Assembly: GCF_900105455.1 (NCBI RefSeq)
Contig: NZ_FNSF01000002.1
Span: 489,501-553,500, forward strand
Reading direction: 5' to 3'
Source of the DNA: Tenacibaculum sp. MAR_2009_124
GTDB lineage: Bacteria > Bacteroidota > Bacteroidia > Flavobacteriales > Flavobacteriaceae
DNA: 64,000 nt
Part shown: positions 39,087 to 48,267 of the stretch, in pieces
How positions within the stretch are numbered: position 1 is the stretch's first letter
How the letters are laid out: each line of letters begins with the position of its first letter
The notes under the pieces: model-generated
Told to the model about the DNA's origin: nothing
Seen by the model: the letters and a program-made list of their open reading frames with translations, nothing else
The model's database searches: none
Translations under genes and position numbers: made by a program

Positions 39087-39281
39087 ATTAGGTAAATTTA
39101 TATTACACAATAGTTAAAAATACGAAATAATTGCTGTATAACTTGTTGTTTGTTAGTTTCTTGTGTGTTTGGTGGCGATGGTTTACTAATTAGTTACGAT
39201 CTTGTTATAATTTAAAATTTCTTAATTAGACGAAGATACTTTATGTTATAAATTCAGAATCACACGTAATGATAATTATCT

Positions 39282-42176
39282 TTAACACAATAAAGCTTCT
39301 TTTAAAATACTTATTGGATGTTTAGCAATACGATAAGTTCCATCATAAATTTGATGCCTACAACTTGTTCCTGCGGCTACAATTTCAGTATCCTTATCAC
39401 AATTTCGAACTTTAGGGAAAAGAGTATCTTCCCCAACTTGCATACTTACTTGGTAATGCTCCTTTTCATATCCAAATGACCCAGCCATGCCGCAGCAACC
39501 AGTATTCATAATGGTAACCTTAAAGTTTTTTGGAATGTTTAATACTTTAAAAGATGAATAAGTACTTGATAAAGCTTTTTGATGGCAATGACCATGAATT
39601 TTTAGATCTTTGGTTTCGTTTGTGAATAACGAAACTTCAATGTGATTTTTTTCATACTCGTTCGCTAAAAACTCTTCAATTGTAAAAGTATTATTGGCAA
39701 TTCTTTGCGCTGATTCTTTATCGTCAGCTAATCGGATATATTCATCTCTAAAGGTTAAAATAGCTGAAGGCTCAATTCCTATCAACGGAGCGTTTTCAGT
39801 AATTAAATCTTTAAAGATGGATACATTTTTATTAGCAATAACTTTGGCTTCCTTTAAGAAACCTTTTGAAATATAACTACGACCACTTTCTTCATGATTA
39901 CTGATCTTAATTTGATATCCCAATTTCTCTAATACGAAAACAGCGTCTTTCCCAATTTCAGTGTCATAATAATTGGTAAACTCATCGTTAAAAAGATAAA
40001 CGACTTTTTCGGATGTAGTTTCTTCATAGTTTTTAAACCAAGCTTTTAAAGATTGTTTCGCCAGCTTAGGAACGGTTCTTTCAGGAGCTACTCCCATAAC
40101 CTTTTTAGCTAACAAAGTATTTGTAAAGAAGTTCGTTAGCAATGGGAGTTTACTTCCTAGTTTGTTGTACTTTGCATTGTTGGCAAACAACTTACTTCTA
40201 AAAGAATATCCATTAGTTTCTTGGTATTGATATAGAAACTCAGCTTTCATTGAAGCAATGTCAACATTACTAGGACACTCACTAGCACAAGCTTTACAAC
40301 TTAAACATAAATCCAAAACTTGTTTTAACTCTTTAGAATCGAATTTATTTTTTGCATCATTATTTGTTAGTACCTCTCTTAAGGTATTAGCTCTTGCTCT
40401 GGTGGTTTCTTTCTCATTTCTGGTGGCACGATAGCTAGGACATAAAGTTCCGCCTGCTTCAGGAGACTTTCTACAATCTCCAGAGCCATTACATTTTTCG
40501 GCTAGTTTTAAAATACCTTCACTATCTGAAAAATCTTGAATAGTTGCAATTTCTAGTTCCGTACGATCAATTTCATAACGTAGGTTCTCATCCATTGCAT
40601 AAGCATCTGTTATTTTACCTTTATTGAAAACATTATTTGGGTCGAAGGCTTTTTTAATTCTTCGTAATAACTCATAGTTCTTTTGACCGATCATTAAAGG
40701 AATAAATTCGGCACGAACAATTCCATCACCATGCTCTCCACTAAATGAACCTTTATACTTTTTGACTAATTCAGCGGTTTCGGTAGTTATTTTTCGAAAC
40801 AACACTACATCTGCCTGTTTTTTTAAATTTAAAATAGGACGTAAGTGCAGTTCACCAGCACCGGCATGAGCATAATAAACAGCTTCTTGCTCATATTTCG
40901 TCATAATTTGTGTAAACTCTTCGATATATTCGGGTAAGTCTTCTAAAGCGACAGCAGTGTCTTCAATACAAGCAACTGCTTTTTTATCTCCGACCATATT
41001 TCCAAGTAAGCCTAAACCTGCCTTACGTAAATAATGAACTTTATGTATATCATCACCATATACTTTCGGATGATGATATCCAAACCCATTAGATTTTAAA
41101 TCTTCGATTAATTTGTCTGCTAAAACTTCAGCATCTTCAATAGAATAGGCACTAACTTCGAGCATTAAAACGGCTTCTGGATCACCTTGCAGAAAAAACC
41201 TATTTTTTGCTTGTTCACGATTGTTTTTTGTGCAATCGAGAATTACTTTATCCATAAGTTCACAAGTATATAAATTGTGATTCATGGCAGTTACGGTTGC
41301 TTTCAAGCTATCATTTACGCTCGTAAAATGAGGACAAACCATAATACTATGACTAGGAGGTAGGTCATCAAGTTGAATTGTAATAGCTGTAGAGAAGAAC
41401 AAAGTCCCTTCACTTCCAGATAGAAATTTAGCAGGATTTATAGTTGTATCTGTTCCTCCAAATAAATCAGAATGAAGGAATTCGTCTACAGCATATCCCG
41501 TATTTCTTCTATGAATACTTTTTTTAGGAAACTCTTTTAGTATTTCTTGTTGAATTTCTGACTGAGATAATTCATTGTAAATAGTCTTATAGATATTACC
41601 TTCTAGAGTTTGTTCAAGCCTTTTTTGTTTAAACTCTTGCGAACTTATTTCATAAAAAGAAGCTTCACTACTATCGCTCAATAGTCCTCCAATCGCAACT
41701 ACTTTGTCACGGGTTACACCATATTGAATAGAAGTGCTTCCTGAAGAGTTATTTCCAACCATTCCGCCAATCATACAACGATTGGATGTTGAGGTGTTGG
41801 GACCAAAAAACAATCCGTAAGGTTTTAAAAATCGATTTAAATCATCTCTAATAATACCTGGTTCAACAGTAATTGTTTTAGCTGTCTCATCAAAGGCTAA
41901 CATATTGGTAAAGTATTTTGATACATCAACCACAATACCGTCACCAACACATTGTCCAGCAAGAGATGTTCCTGCGGTTCGAGGAATTAAGGTAATTGAA
42001 TTCTCATTAGCAAAAGAGATTAATTTTTTAATGTCTTGCTTATTCTTAGGATAGGCAACAGCTAAAGGAATTTTCCGGTATACAGAAGCATCTGTAGCAT
42101 ATATGTTTTTATGTAGATTATCAAAAAGAACCTCCCCTTCTAATGACTGATGTAAATAGTTTAATTTGTTGCCCAT
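39282..42176 (-). CDS. FAD/Fe-S oxidoreductase, YdiJ-like (D-2-hydroxyacid, probably D-2-hydroxyglutarate, dehydrogenase)
   Basis: A 964-residue multi-domain flavoenzyme. The N-terminal PCMH-type FAD-binding domain has TLIPRTAGTSLAGQCVGDGI and GGMVGNNSSGS. A FAD-oxidase C-terminal domain (about residues 270-525) includes SGEHGDGIVRAEFIPLMIG. A ferredoxin-like region has clusters around Cys562/568/579 and Cys624/627/630/634 (CLSCKACASECP). Then comes a GlpC/CCG-type domain with HGHCHQKAL and NTGCCGMAGSFGYEKEHY. The order matches YdiJ, which oxidises D-2-hydroxyglutarate. An Lrp regulator gene lies 2 nt upstream, and an HglS-like gene is divergent. Confidence 0.88.
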   Translation of the reverse strand: MGNKLNYLHQSLEGEVLFDNLHKNIYATDASVYRKIPLAVAYPKNKQDIKKLISFANENSITLIPRTAGTSLAGQCVGDGIVVDVSKYFTNMLAFDETAKTITVEPGIIRDDLNRFLKPYGLFFGPNTSTSNRCMIGGMVGNNSSGSTSIQYGVTRDKVVAIGGLLSDSSEASFYEISSQEFKQKRLEQTLEGNIYKTIYNELSQSEIQQEILKEFPKKSIHRRNTGYAVDEFLHSDLFGGTDTTINPAKFLSGSEGTLFFSTAITIQLDDLPPSHSIMVCPHFTSVNDSLKATVTAMNHNLYTCELMDKVILDCTKNNREQAKNRFFLQGDPEAVLMLEVSAYSIEDAEVLADKLIEDLKSNGFGYHHPKVYGDDIHKVHYLRKAGLGLLGNMVGDKKAVACIEDTAVALEDLPEYIEEFTQIMTKYEQEAVYYAHAGAGELHLRPILNLKKQADVVLFRKITTETAELVKKYKGSFSGEHGDGIVRAEFIPLMIGQKNYELLRRIKKAFDPNNVFNKGKITDAYAMDENLRYEIDRTELEIATIQDFSDSEGILKLAEKCNGSGDCRKSPEAGGTLCPSYRATRNEKETTRARANTLREVLTNNDAKNKFDSKELKQVLDLCLSCKACASECPSNVDIASMKAEFLYQYQETNGYSFRSKLFANNAKYNKLGSKLPLLTNFFTNTLLAKKVMGVAPERTVPKLAKQSLKAWFKNYEETTSEKVVYLFNDEFTNYYDTEIGKDAVFVLEKLGYQIKISNHEESGRSYISKGFLKEAKVIANKNVSIFKDLITENAPLIGIEPSAILTFRDEYIRLADDKESAQRIANNTFTIEEFLANEYEKNHIEVSLFTNETKDLKIHGHCHQKALSSTYSSFKVLNIPKNFKVTIMNTGCCGMAGSFGYEKEHYQVSMQVGEDTLFPKVRNCDKDTEIVAAGTSCRHQIYDGTYRIAKHPISILKEALLC

Positions 42177-42178
42177 TG

Positions 42179-42637
42179 TTACTTTATAGGTAAATTACGT
42201 TTAAAGCAAGTGTCAAATGAAATAAATGTATCGGTGCCCGCTACTCCGTTTATTAAATGAACCTTGTCATATAATATTTTTTGTAAATGTTCATTATCCT
42301 TTGCAAAAATGAGAATAAAAATAGCATAATTACCTGAAACAAAATTGCATTCTACGATTTCTTCTATTTTTTCTAATTCTTTCATAGCACTTTTAGCGAA
42401 TCTTGCCTCTCGCAATCGAATTCCTGTGTACGATTTTGTTTTGTAACCAAGTTTTTTTTCATCAAGGATAAATTCTGCATTTTTTATGACTTTATCGTTC
42501 GTTAGTTTTTTTATTCGTTGATGAATCAGTGAATTAGAGACATTAAGTTCTTCGGCGATTTGCGAGAAGGCTTTTCTCGCATCTGAACGAAGCTTAATAA
42601 GTATTTGCTGATCTATATAATCAAATTGATTTTCCAT
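42179..42637 (-). CDS. Lrp/AsnC-family transcriptional regulator
   Basis: A 152-residue regulator with an N-terminal helix-turn-helix (DQQILIKLRSDARKAFSQIA, LNVSNSLIHQRIKKLTNDKV). The C-terminal RAM domain binds small effectors, typically amino acids or keto acids (NFVSGNYAIFILIFAKDN, VAGTDTFISFDTCFK). It is the first gene of an operon with the YdiJ-like dehydrogenase (2 nt gap) and divergent from the DUF1338 gene 244 nt away, so it probably controls both in response to a lysine- or keto-acid-derived signal. Confidence 0.9.
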   Translation of the reverse strand: MENQFDYIDQQILIKLRSDARKAFSQIAEELNVSNSLIHQRIKKLTNDKVIKNAEFILDEKKLGYKTKSYTGIRLREARFAKSAMKELEKIEEIVECNFVSGNYAIFILIFAKDNEHLQKILYDKVHLINGVAGTDTFISFDTCFKRNLPIK

Positions 42638-42881
42638 GGATGATTTGAATAAGGTTAAAAAATCTTTTTATATACGATATCTTAATTTTAAAATCAAATT
42701 AATATAAAATGATGTTTACGAGTGTGAAATTAGCTATAAAATAAGTTTTAAAAAAGTAAAATGACTTAGTTTTGTTGTCAGGATACTAAATATGAATAGA
42801 TAAGGTATTCGAATAGAATTATAACGAAACGATAAATATTATTGAGTATTTAACCTCATATAGTAAGTAAAATATTTAGTT

Positions 42882-43694
42882 ATGGATGTAGCAACAATTT
42901 TCGATAAATTATGGAATGAGTATACGGATAGAACACCTTCTGCTCAAAAAATTAAAGATTTGTTTACAGATAAAGGAAATTCAGTGTATAACGACCATGT
43001 GGCCTTTAGAACTTTTGATGACGAAAGAGTAAATATAGAAGTGCTAGCAGCGCCTTTTATAGAGGCTGGTTACCAAGAAATGGGAGACTATACTTTTGAA
43101 GCCAAAAAATTGTATGCGAAGCATTATGAACATAAAACAGAGAAAGATGCACCGAGAGTTTTTATTAGTCAGTTAAAAACCAATGAATTTTCGGAGGGAT
43201 TACAAAATGAAGTTAAGCGATTAATTGATAGTATACCGACTGAAGAATTAACCCCTATAGATTTGGTTTTTAAGGGGCGACTTTGGGAGCAACCTAGTAT
43301 TGATCTTTATGAAAAGCTACAAACGGAAAGCGAGTATGCTGCTTGGTTATATGTAAATGGTTTTTGCTCAAATCATTTTACAGTCGATGTAAACAGATTA
43401 AATAATTTTGAATCATTGCAAGAAGTAAATGAGTTCTTGAAAGAAAACGGATTTAAAATGAATGCTTCGGGTGGAGAAGTTAAAGGTACACCTGAGCAAT
43501 TTCTTGAGCAATCGAGTGTTTTGGCTGATAAAATTCCAGTTCAATTTCAAGAATTAACAAAAGAAATAACTTCATGTTACTATGAATTTGCTTTCCGTCA
43601 TCCAATGGAAAATGGAGAGTTATATTCAGGTTTTATTGCGAAATCAGCGGATAAAATTTTTGAAAGTACCGATATGAAACTTCAGGAAGCATAA
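42882..43694 (+). CDS. DUF1338 (HglS-like) protein, possible 2-oxoadipate dioxygenase/decarboxylase
   Basis: A 270-residue protein of the DUF1338/PF07063 family. HglS members are Fe(II) enzymes that convert 2-oxoadipate to D-2-hydroxyglutarate and CO2. Visible features are YNDHVAFRTFDDERVNIEVL (His39, likely metal ligand), LYVNGFCSNHFTVDVNRL (second His) and CYYEFAFRHPMENGELY. It is much shorter than HglS of Pseudomonas (over 450 aa), so it represents a short form and the reaction is inferred. Divergent from lrp-ydiJ, whose enzyme would use its product. Confidence 0.75.
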   Translation: MDVATIFDKLWNEYTDRTPSAQKIKDLFTDKGNSVYNDHVAFRTFDDERVNIEVLAAPFIEAGYQEMGDYTFEAKKLYAKHYEHKTEKDAPRVFISQLKTNEFSEGLQNEVKRLIDSIPTEELTPIDLVFKGRLWEQPSIDLYEKLQTESEYAAWLYVNGFCSNHFTVDVNRLNNFESLQEVNEFLKENGFKMNASGGEVKGTPEQFLEQSSVLADKIPVQFQELTKEITSCYYEFAFRHPMENGELYSGFIAKSADKIFESTDMKLQEA

Positions 43695-43714
43695 GTTTTT
43701 TTTAATAATTGGGT

Positions 43715-43748
43715 AAAAAAGAGGTTGTGATATCACAACCTCTTTTTG
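43715..43748 (+). terminator. Terminator after the DUF1338 gene
   Basis: A perfect palindrome centred on TGATATCA (left arm AAAAAAGAGGTTGTGA) ends in TTTTTG. It lies about 20 nt after the stop. Confidence 0.9.
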
Positions 43749-43817
43749 ATTATTTAAATCAATTTTCGTTAAAAAAATATGCCATTTCAATATCAATATA
43801 GATATAAGAAAATTGTT

Positions 43818-44933
43818 TTAATTGATGGTTAACTTTATCAACAGTCCATTATATCCAATAACTAAAAATTCTGTTTGAGAGATCGCAAAAACATCGTTCC
43901 ACTCCGCTGTTACATATTCATGTGGGATTCTATTCCAATTTTGACCTTCATCCTTTGAATAGGACAAAAACTCGCCATCTGAAAGATTATTCGATTTATT
44001 TCTCCCTGCGATTACAATAGTGTTTTCTTTCATTTCAACTGAAACAATTTTATTAGTAGCATTATAATCAATAGAACTCCATACTCCAGAATTTGTATCA
44101 TAGCTACATAAGCCACCTCTTTCGGAAGTACTGTTGGTTTGCCCATTATTTCCTCCAGCGACAAGAAGTCCATCTTTAATTGATAGATCCATTATTTTGG
44201 TAGGAATAACGCTATTTGTAACATCCCAAAAGTTATTGTTTTTAATTGATATTTTTCCTTCTGACCAAATTCCTCCACCAAAGATTAAAGCATCTGTAGG
44301 AGGATAGTAAGTTATGGTTCTTAAAATATTATTTGTTAACATCTCTGTATAATCCAAATTTGGATTGTTGTTGCTGGCTTCTAAGTCAGACCAACTATTA
44401 CCGTTGTTTTCTGTTTTTAAAATGAAGCCCTTAGTATTACTACCTCTCTGTCCAACAATATATGCATTGTTTTCATCGGTAAAATAAATATCGGTCATAT
44501 AATAACCTCTATTTTTAAAAGTTTCATTTAGTGTCCATGTATTCCCTCCATTATTGGATATAACAATGGTACCATTGTTTGTTACAGCATAAATTTTGTT
44601 TTCACTTTTTATATGGATTTTGTTAATGTAAAAAGTATTATTTGCGTAAACTTTTGTCCACGTTTTTCCTCCATCAAGAGAACGTAGTATTTCACTTTCA
44701 GGAGCGGGATAGGCCTTACCTGAAGCAATGAAACCTTTTTGGTTTTCAAAGAAATCAACGGATTGTAATGTAAGTTCTGAAGGAACTGCTATTTTTTCAA
44801 TAGTAAAATTATTCCCGTTGTTATCAGGTGTTTCATTTGTTGGGTCCTCCATGTTATTGTTGTCATCGTTATTGGAACAACTTGAAATGAAAATGATTAA
44901 AAGGGTAAAGGCTAAAGATTTTAGTGTTTTCAT
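43818..44933 (-). CDS. YCF48/BNR-repeat lipoprotein
   Basis: A 371-residue lipoprotein: MKTLKSLAFTLLIIFISSC has a good lipobox (ISSC) followed by an Asn/Asp-rich linker. The body has repeated Asp-box strands (EILRSLDGGKTWTKVYANN, VISNNGGNTWTLNETFKNRG, ILKTENNGNSWSDL, YSKDEGQNWNRIPHEY) of a beta-propeller. YCF48-like propellers help assemble membrane complexes in some bacteria, but this member has no known partner. No T9SS domain is visible; it ends FLVIGYNGLLIKLTIN. Confidence 0.82.
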   Translation of the reverse strand: MKTLKSLAFTLLIIFISSCSNNDDNNNMEDPTNETPDNNGNNFTIEKIAVPSELTLQSVDFFENQKGFIASGKAYPAPESEILRSLDGGKTWTKVYANNTFYINKIHIKSENKIYAVTNNGTIVISNNGGNTWTLNETFKNRGYYMTDIYFTDENNAYIVGQRGSNTKGFILKTENNGNSWSDLEASNNNPNLDYTEMLTNNILRTITYYPPTDALIFGGGIWSEGKISIKNNNFWDVTNSVIPTKIMDLSIKDGLLVAGGNNGQTNSTSERGGLCSYDTNSGVWSSIDYNATNKIVSVEMKENTIVIAGRNKSNNLSDGEFLSYSKDEGQNWNRIPHEYVTAEWNDVFAISQTEFLVIGYNGLLIKLTIN

Positions 44934-45205
44934 AAAAAAATAATGTGGTTGTTTTTACTTGTTTTTCTTTTTACACTTTTTAAGGGAGGGAATTTTTGAG
45001 AAAAGCTTTGAGAAATATGATTTTTTTTTTTGCCAAAAATAGGATTTGATGCATGATAAATCTTCCCAATCATATGTTAATTTTGAGAGAGGAGTGTTAA
45101 ATAATATGAATGATTAATACCTCAGGAATTTAAGGTTATATTTTAACGTAAAGTGATTAATTGAGTAGGAAAATAAATTGTCTCATTTTGATTGAGGGGC
45201 TAAAT
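44934..45205. other. Intergenic region, no gene seen
   Basis: The 306-nt gap between the 43818 and 45240 genes holds only the terminator at 45206-45238. A 66-codon plus-strand ORF from 45161 overlaps the lipoprotein and terminator and is judged spurious. The promoter of the 43818 gene should lie at the left side, reading leftward; I cannot mark it with confidence. Confidence 0.5.
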
Positions 45206-45238
45206 AAAAAAAGAGAAGTTTTTAAACTTCTCTTTTTT
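45206..45238 (-). terminator. Terminator after the 45240 lipoprotein gene
   Basis: A near-perfect palindrome, AAAAAAAGAGAAGTTT with its reverse complement, flanked by A- and T-runs. It lies immediately after the minus-strand lipoprotein stop at 45240. Confidence 0.85.
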
Positions 45239-45239
45239 G

Positions 45240-45674
45240 TTATCTCATCGTTTTGGTCTCTTCTGAAAATACCGAAATTTTTAAGCTATTTGGTTTGCCA
45301 TTTTCTTCATAATATATTAGAAGTTCTTCTTCTTTATTATCACAGTTGGAGGTTGAAATAATATACTTGTCCTTTAGAGGGATTTCAAGAATATAATTAC
45401 CTTGTTTCGATATTTTGTTTAAATATGAAGTTCCTTTTTGTTCCTTTAGCAGATAACTACAGGTATAGCATGTACCTTTACTTTTTACTTCAACTCTGTC
45501 AATTTTAATAGAAGAAGTATTCATCGTTTTAAAGTTAACTTTATAGTTACTATAAGACGGTATATTAGGACGCCCTGGAAGAACCGTTTCTTTTATACTA
45601 GAAATAAGAATTAAGTTACTTTTACAGCTCATAAGTATAAAAGAAAGAGAGAGAATAAAGAATGTTTTTCTCAT
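45240..45674 (-). CDS. Lipoprotein of unknown function
   Basis: A 144-residue lipoprotein: MRKTFFILSLSFILMSC gives a lipobox (LMSC, Cys17). The mature domain has a CxxC (GTCYTCSYLL) and alternating beta-like strands (YKVNFKTMNTSSIKIDRVEV, KYIISTSNCDNKEEELLIYY). It starts 18 nt after the T9SS propeller gene upstream and shares its operon, so it may work at the same surface site. Family not recognised. Confidence 0.7.
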   Translation of the reverse strand: MRKTFFILSLSFILMSCKSNLILISSIKETVLPGRPNIPSYSNYKVNFKTMNTSSIKIDRVEVKSKGTCYTCSYLLKEQKGTSYLNKISKQGNYILEIPLKDKYIISTSNCDNKEEELLIYYEENGKPNSLKISVFSEETKTMR

Positions 45675-45692
45675 CAGAATGTCTATGTTAAA

Positions 45693-48206
45693 TTATTTTA
45701 CAATTAATTTTTTGGTGATTTCTCCTTGTTCATTGTTCACCTTTACAAGATAAATACCACTTGAATAATTAGATAAATCAATAAGCTCTTCGCTATTCTT
45801 AGTAGTAATGTCCTTAACAACAGTTCCGATAACATTGTAAATAAGAATATTATTTTTACCATTAAGGTTATTCATTTTAAGGGTGAATAATTTATTGTTA
45901 GTTGGATTAGGAAACATTGTAACTGTGTCATTAGAGAGTACTTCATCTTTTGTGTCTAAAGACGCTTCATCTATGGAAGTTTCCCAAACACCTCTACCAT
46001 AAGTAGCAGCTCTTAGTTTGTTGGTAGCATAATGAATTTCTATATCATGCGCAATAACATAAGGAAGACCGTTTCCTAATCTTACCCAGTCGTTTGTTGA
46101 GTTCTTCCAGTAATAAACTCCAATGTCAGTAGCAAGAAACAGTTCTCCATCTGTGGAGCCTGTTTTATAAATAATTTTGTGAGCAGGAACATTCGCTAAT
46201 GAACCAGATATATTTGTCCAAGTATCACCTCCGTTTGTAGATTTATATACTCTTCCGTCTAAATACCCTGAATAAGCAATATAAACTTCAGAGGGATTTG
46301 TAGGATGCACTTCTATACTTTTTACAGAACCAAAAATAGGTAGGTCAATAACCGTCCATAAAGTTCCTCCATTTGTTGTTTTTTTAACAGTTCTATTTTT
46401 TCCAGCACCATAAATAACATTAGGGTTAGAAGGAGCAATGGAAATAAACTCAACAGATCCAATCCCCGAATTCAAATTTGTCCAGTTATCACCTCTATCT
46501 GTTGATTTATAGATGTCTCCAAAACCTCCATAAATGGTGTTCGGGTCAGTTGGGTGTATTTCTAATTCCCATACGAATGGTGCTCCACTGGGAGTACTGA
46601 TAGATTGAGCTGCGGTTTGGAAACCGTCGAGGGTTCTTCTCAGGCTTCCTGCTTGGCTGGCAGACCATGCTATGTTTGAGTCAGAATAACTCCATAGACC
46701 TTCAACTCCATCACTTCCTGGATTTTCACCTTTAAATCCATTATTACCATCATAAATGGCAATATCATTGTCTTGAGCTCCTAGAATTAACTTCCCTGCA
46801 TTTTGAGGCGTTCCTGAAACATTGTAGTATTGAGTGATTGCTAATCCCGATGATAGATCTGTCCAAGCAACATCTGTTGAAGCGTCGCCTTTAAAAACAC
46901 CGCCGTCGTTTACCGAGAAAACTTGATTTGAATTCGGTAAAAACATCATGTCATGATGATCTGAATGAACGTAGAAATAAGGATTTCCTGTAGTCCAGTA
47001 ACCATCTAGGTATCTGTGCCATGTTGATCCACCATTTGTTGATCTCCATCCGTGAACTCCTCCAGCTACCATTAAGTCCTTATTGATAGGTGAGATAGCC
47101 AAAGCTATATCAAATCCTCCTTGCGAAGAATATCCCGAAAGAAAAGTAAGTGTCGTCCAAGAAGTTCCTTGATTTATAGATTTCCTTACCACTCCTCCTC
47201 CGTCAATACTAAGAAGTAAATCAGGATCATTTGGCGTTTGCGCAATATCAAGTCGGTCGGAAGTCGGTTTAGAAGCCTCTTGCCAAGAAGTTCCATTATT
47301 CGTAGAAATATAGAACTTTCCAGTTTTTGACGTGGCATAAATAACTGAGTCACTATTGGTTTTATATTCAAGATCGTTGAAGTAAACATTACTATCCGTG
47401 TGAACATCAGTCCAACTAGTTCCTCCATTAGTAGATCTTTTGATGTTATTTCTGGTAGCAGCAAAAATTGTATTCGTATTGTTAGGATCAATTAATAATT
47501 TACTAATAGAATTAAAATCAGTTAGATTAAAGGTTAAGCCTGTTAAACTCCAGCTTTCTCCAGCATTTATTGATTTTATAACACCAATAGAAAGATTGTT
47601 TCCACCATCCCAGTCGCCTGTTGCGGCAAATAAAACATTATTGTCGGTAGGTGAAATTACAATATGAGAAACTCCTATATTCGGTAAATTGTCCGATTGA
47701 GATGCCCATGTTGATCCTCCGTCGGTAGTTTTCCAAATACCACCTGCAGGAGTTCCGACATACATTATATTCGTGTTGTTTTCTTGGAAAGCTAATGTAT
47801 TGACTCTTCCCATACCTGGATAAAACTCAATAGATGACTGTGGTGGTACGGTTGGACCTAATAGAGACCATGAACTGTTATTGGTGTTTCTCGATGCACG
47901 ACGCTCAGAATATCTATTATTATCTTTAGCCCACTCATTATAGGTATGCATAGGAGAAATGAAATTTCCATTTGGAGAAATTCTATCTCCCCAAAAATCG
48001 GCCCAACGTTCAAATTGTTTTATTTGTTTTTTATTTTCAAGTGTGTTTTGAGATCTTAGTTCTTGCTGATTTTCTCTATTTTTCGAAACAATATCGAAAT
48101 AATTACTTTTTTCAATAGAAATATTCCTCCATTCATAATTTTGTGCTAAAAGCACAACAGGAAAAAGTAAGAGAAAGTTTAAAAGGGGTAAAGCTTCTTT
48201 TTTCAT
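45693..48206 (-). CDS. T9SS-sorted beta-propeller (BNR/sortilin-like) protein
   Basis: An 837-residue exported protein. A signal peptide (MKKEALPLLNFLLLFPVVLLA) precedes two or more beta-propellers of Asp-box repeats: GIWKTTDGGSTWASQSDNL, VIKSINAGESWSLTG, IKRSTNGGTSWTDVHTD, IYKSTDRGDNWTNLNSGIGS and VYKSTNGGDTWTNISGSLAN. The C terminus (VTMFPNPTNNKLFTLKMNN through GIYLVKVNNEQGEITKKLI) is a type A sorting domain. It resembles xyloglucanase/sortilin-type propellers, but enzymatic residues cannot be assigned. The lipoprotein at 45240 follows in the same operon. Confidence 0.87.
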   Translation of the reverse strand: MKKEALPLLNFLLLFPVVLLAQNYEWRNISIEKSNYFDIVSKNRENQQELRSQNTLENKKQIKQFERWADFWGDRISPNGNFISPMHTYNEWAKDNNRYSERRASRNTNNSSWSLLGPTVPPQSSIEFYPGMGRVNTLAFQENNTNIMYVGTPAGGIWKTTDGGSTWASQSDNLPNIGVSHIVISPTDNNVLFAATGDWDGGNNLSIGVIKSINAGESWSLTGLTFNLTDFNSISKLLIDPNNTNTIFAATRNNIKRSTNGGTSWTDVHTDSNVYFNDLEYKTNSDSVIYATSKTGKFYISTNNGTSWQEASKPTSDRLDIAQTPNDPDLLLSIDGGGVVRKSINQGTSWTTLTFLSGYSSQGGFDIALAISPINKDLMVAGGVHGWRSTNGGSTWHRYLDGYWTTGNPYFYVHSDHHDMMFLPNSNQVFSVNDGGVFKGDASTDVAWTDLSSGLAITQYYNVSGTPQNAGKLILGAQDNDIAIYDGNNGFKGENPGSDGVEGLWSYSDSNIAWSASQAGSLRRTLDGFQTAAQSISTPSGAPFVWELEIHPTDPNTIYGGFGDIYKSTDRGDNWTNLNSGIGSVEFISIAPSNPNVIYGAGKNRTVKKTTNGGTLWTVIDLPIFGSVKSIEVHPTNPSEVYIAYSGYLDGRVYKSTNGGDTWTNISGSLANVPAHKIIYKTGSTDGELFLATDIGVYYWKNSTNDWVRLGNGLPYVIAHDIEIHYATNKLRAATYGRGVWETSIDEASLDTKDEVLSNDTVTMFPNPTNNKLFTLKMNNLNGKNNILIYNVIGTVVKDITTKNSEELIDLSNYSSGIYLVKVNNEQGEITKKLIVK

Positions 48207-48267
48207 TTTAGTTCTATATGTTTTATATTATTTTAAGACAGGTGTGTTATGAGTTACCCTAACTATT

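Noticed and set aside
45161-45361. A 66-codon plus-strand open frame
   Set aside because: It spans the terminator and the end of the minus-strand lipoprotein gene and shows no coding features.
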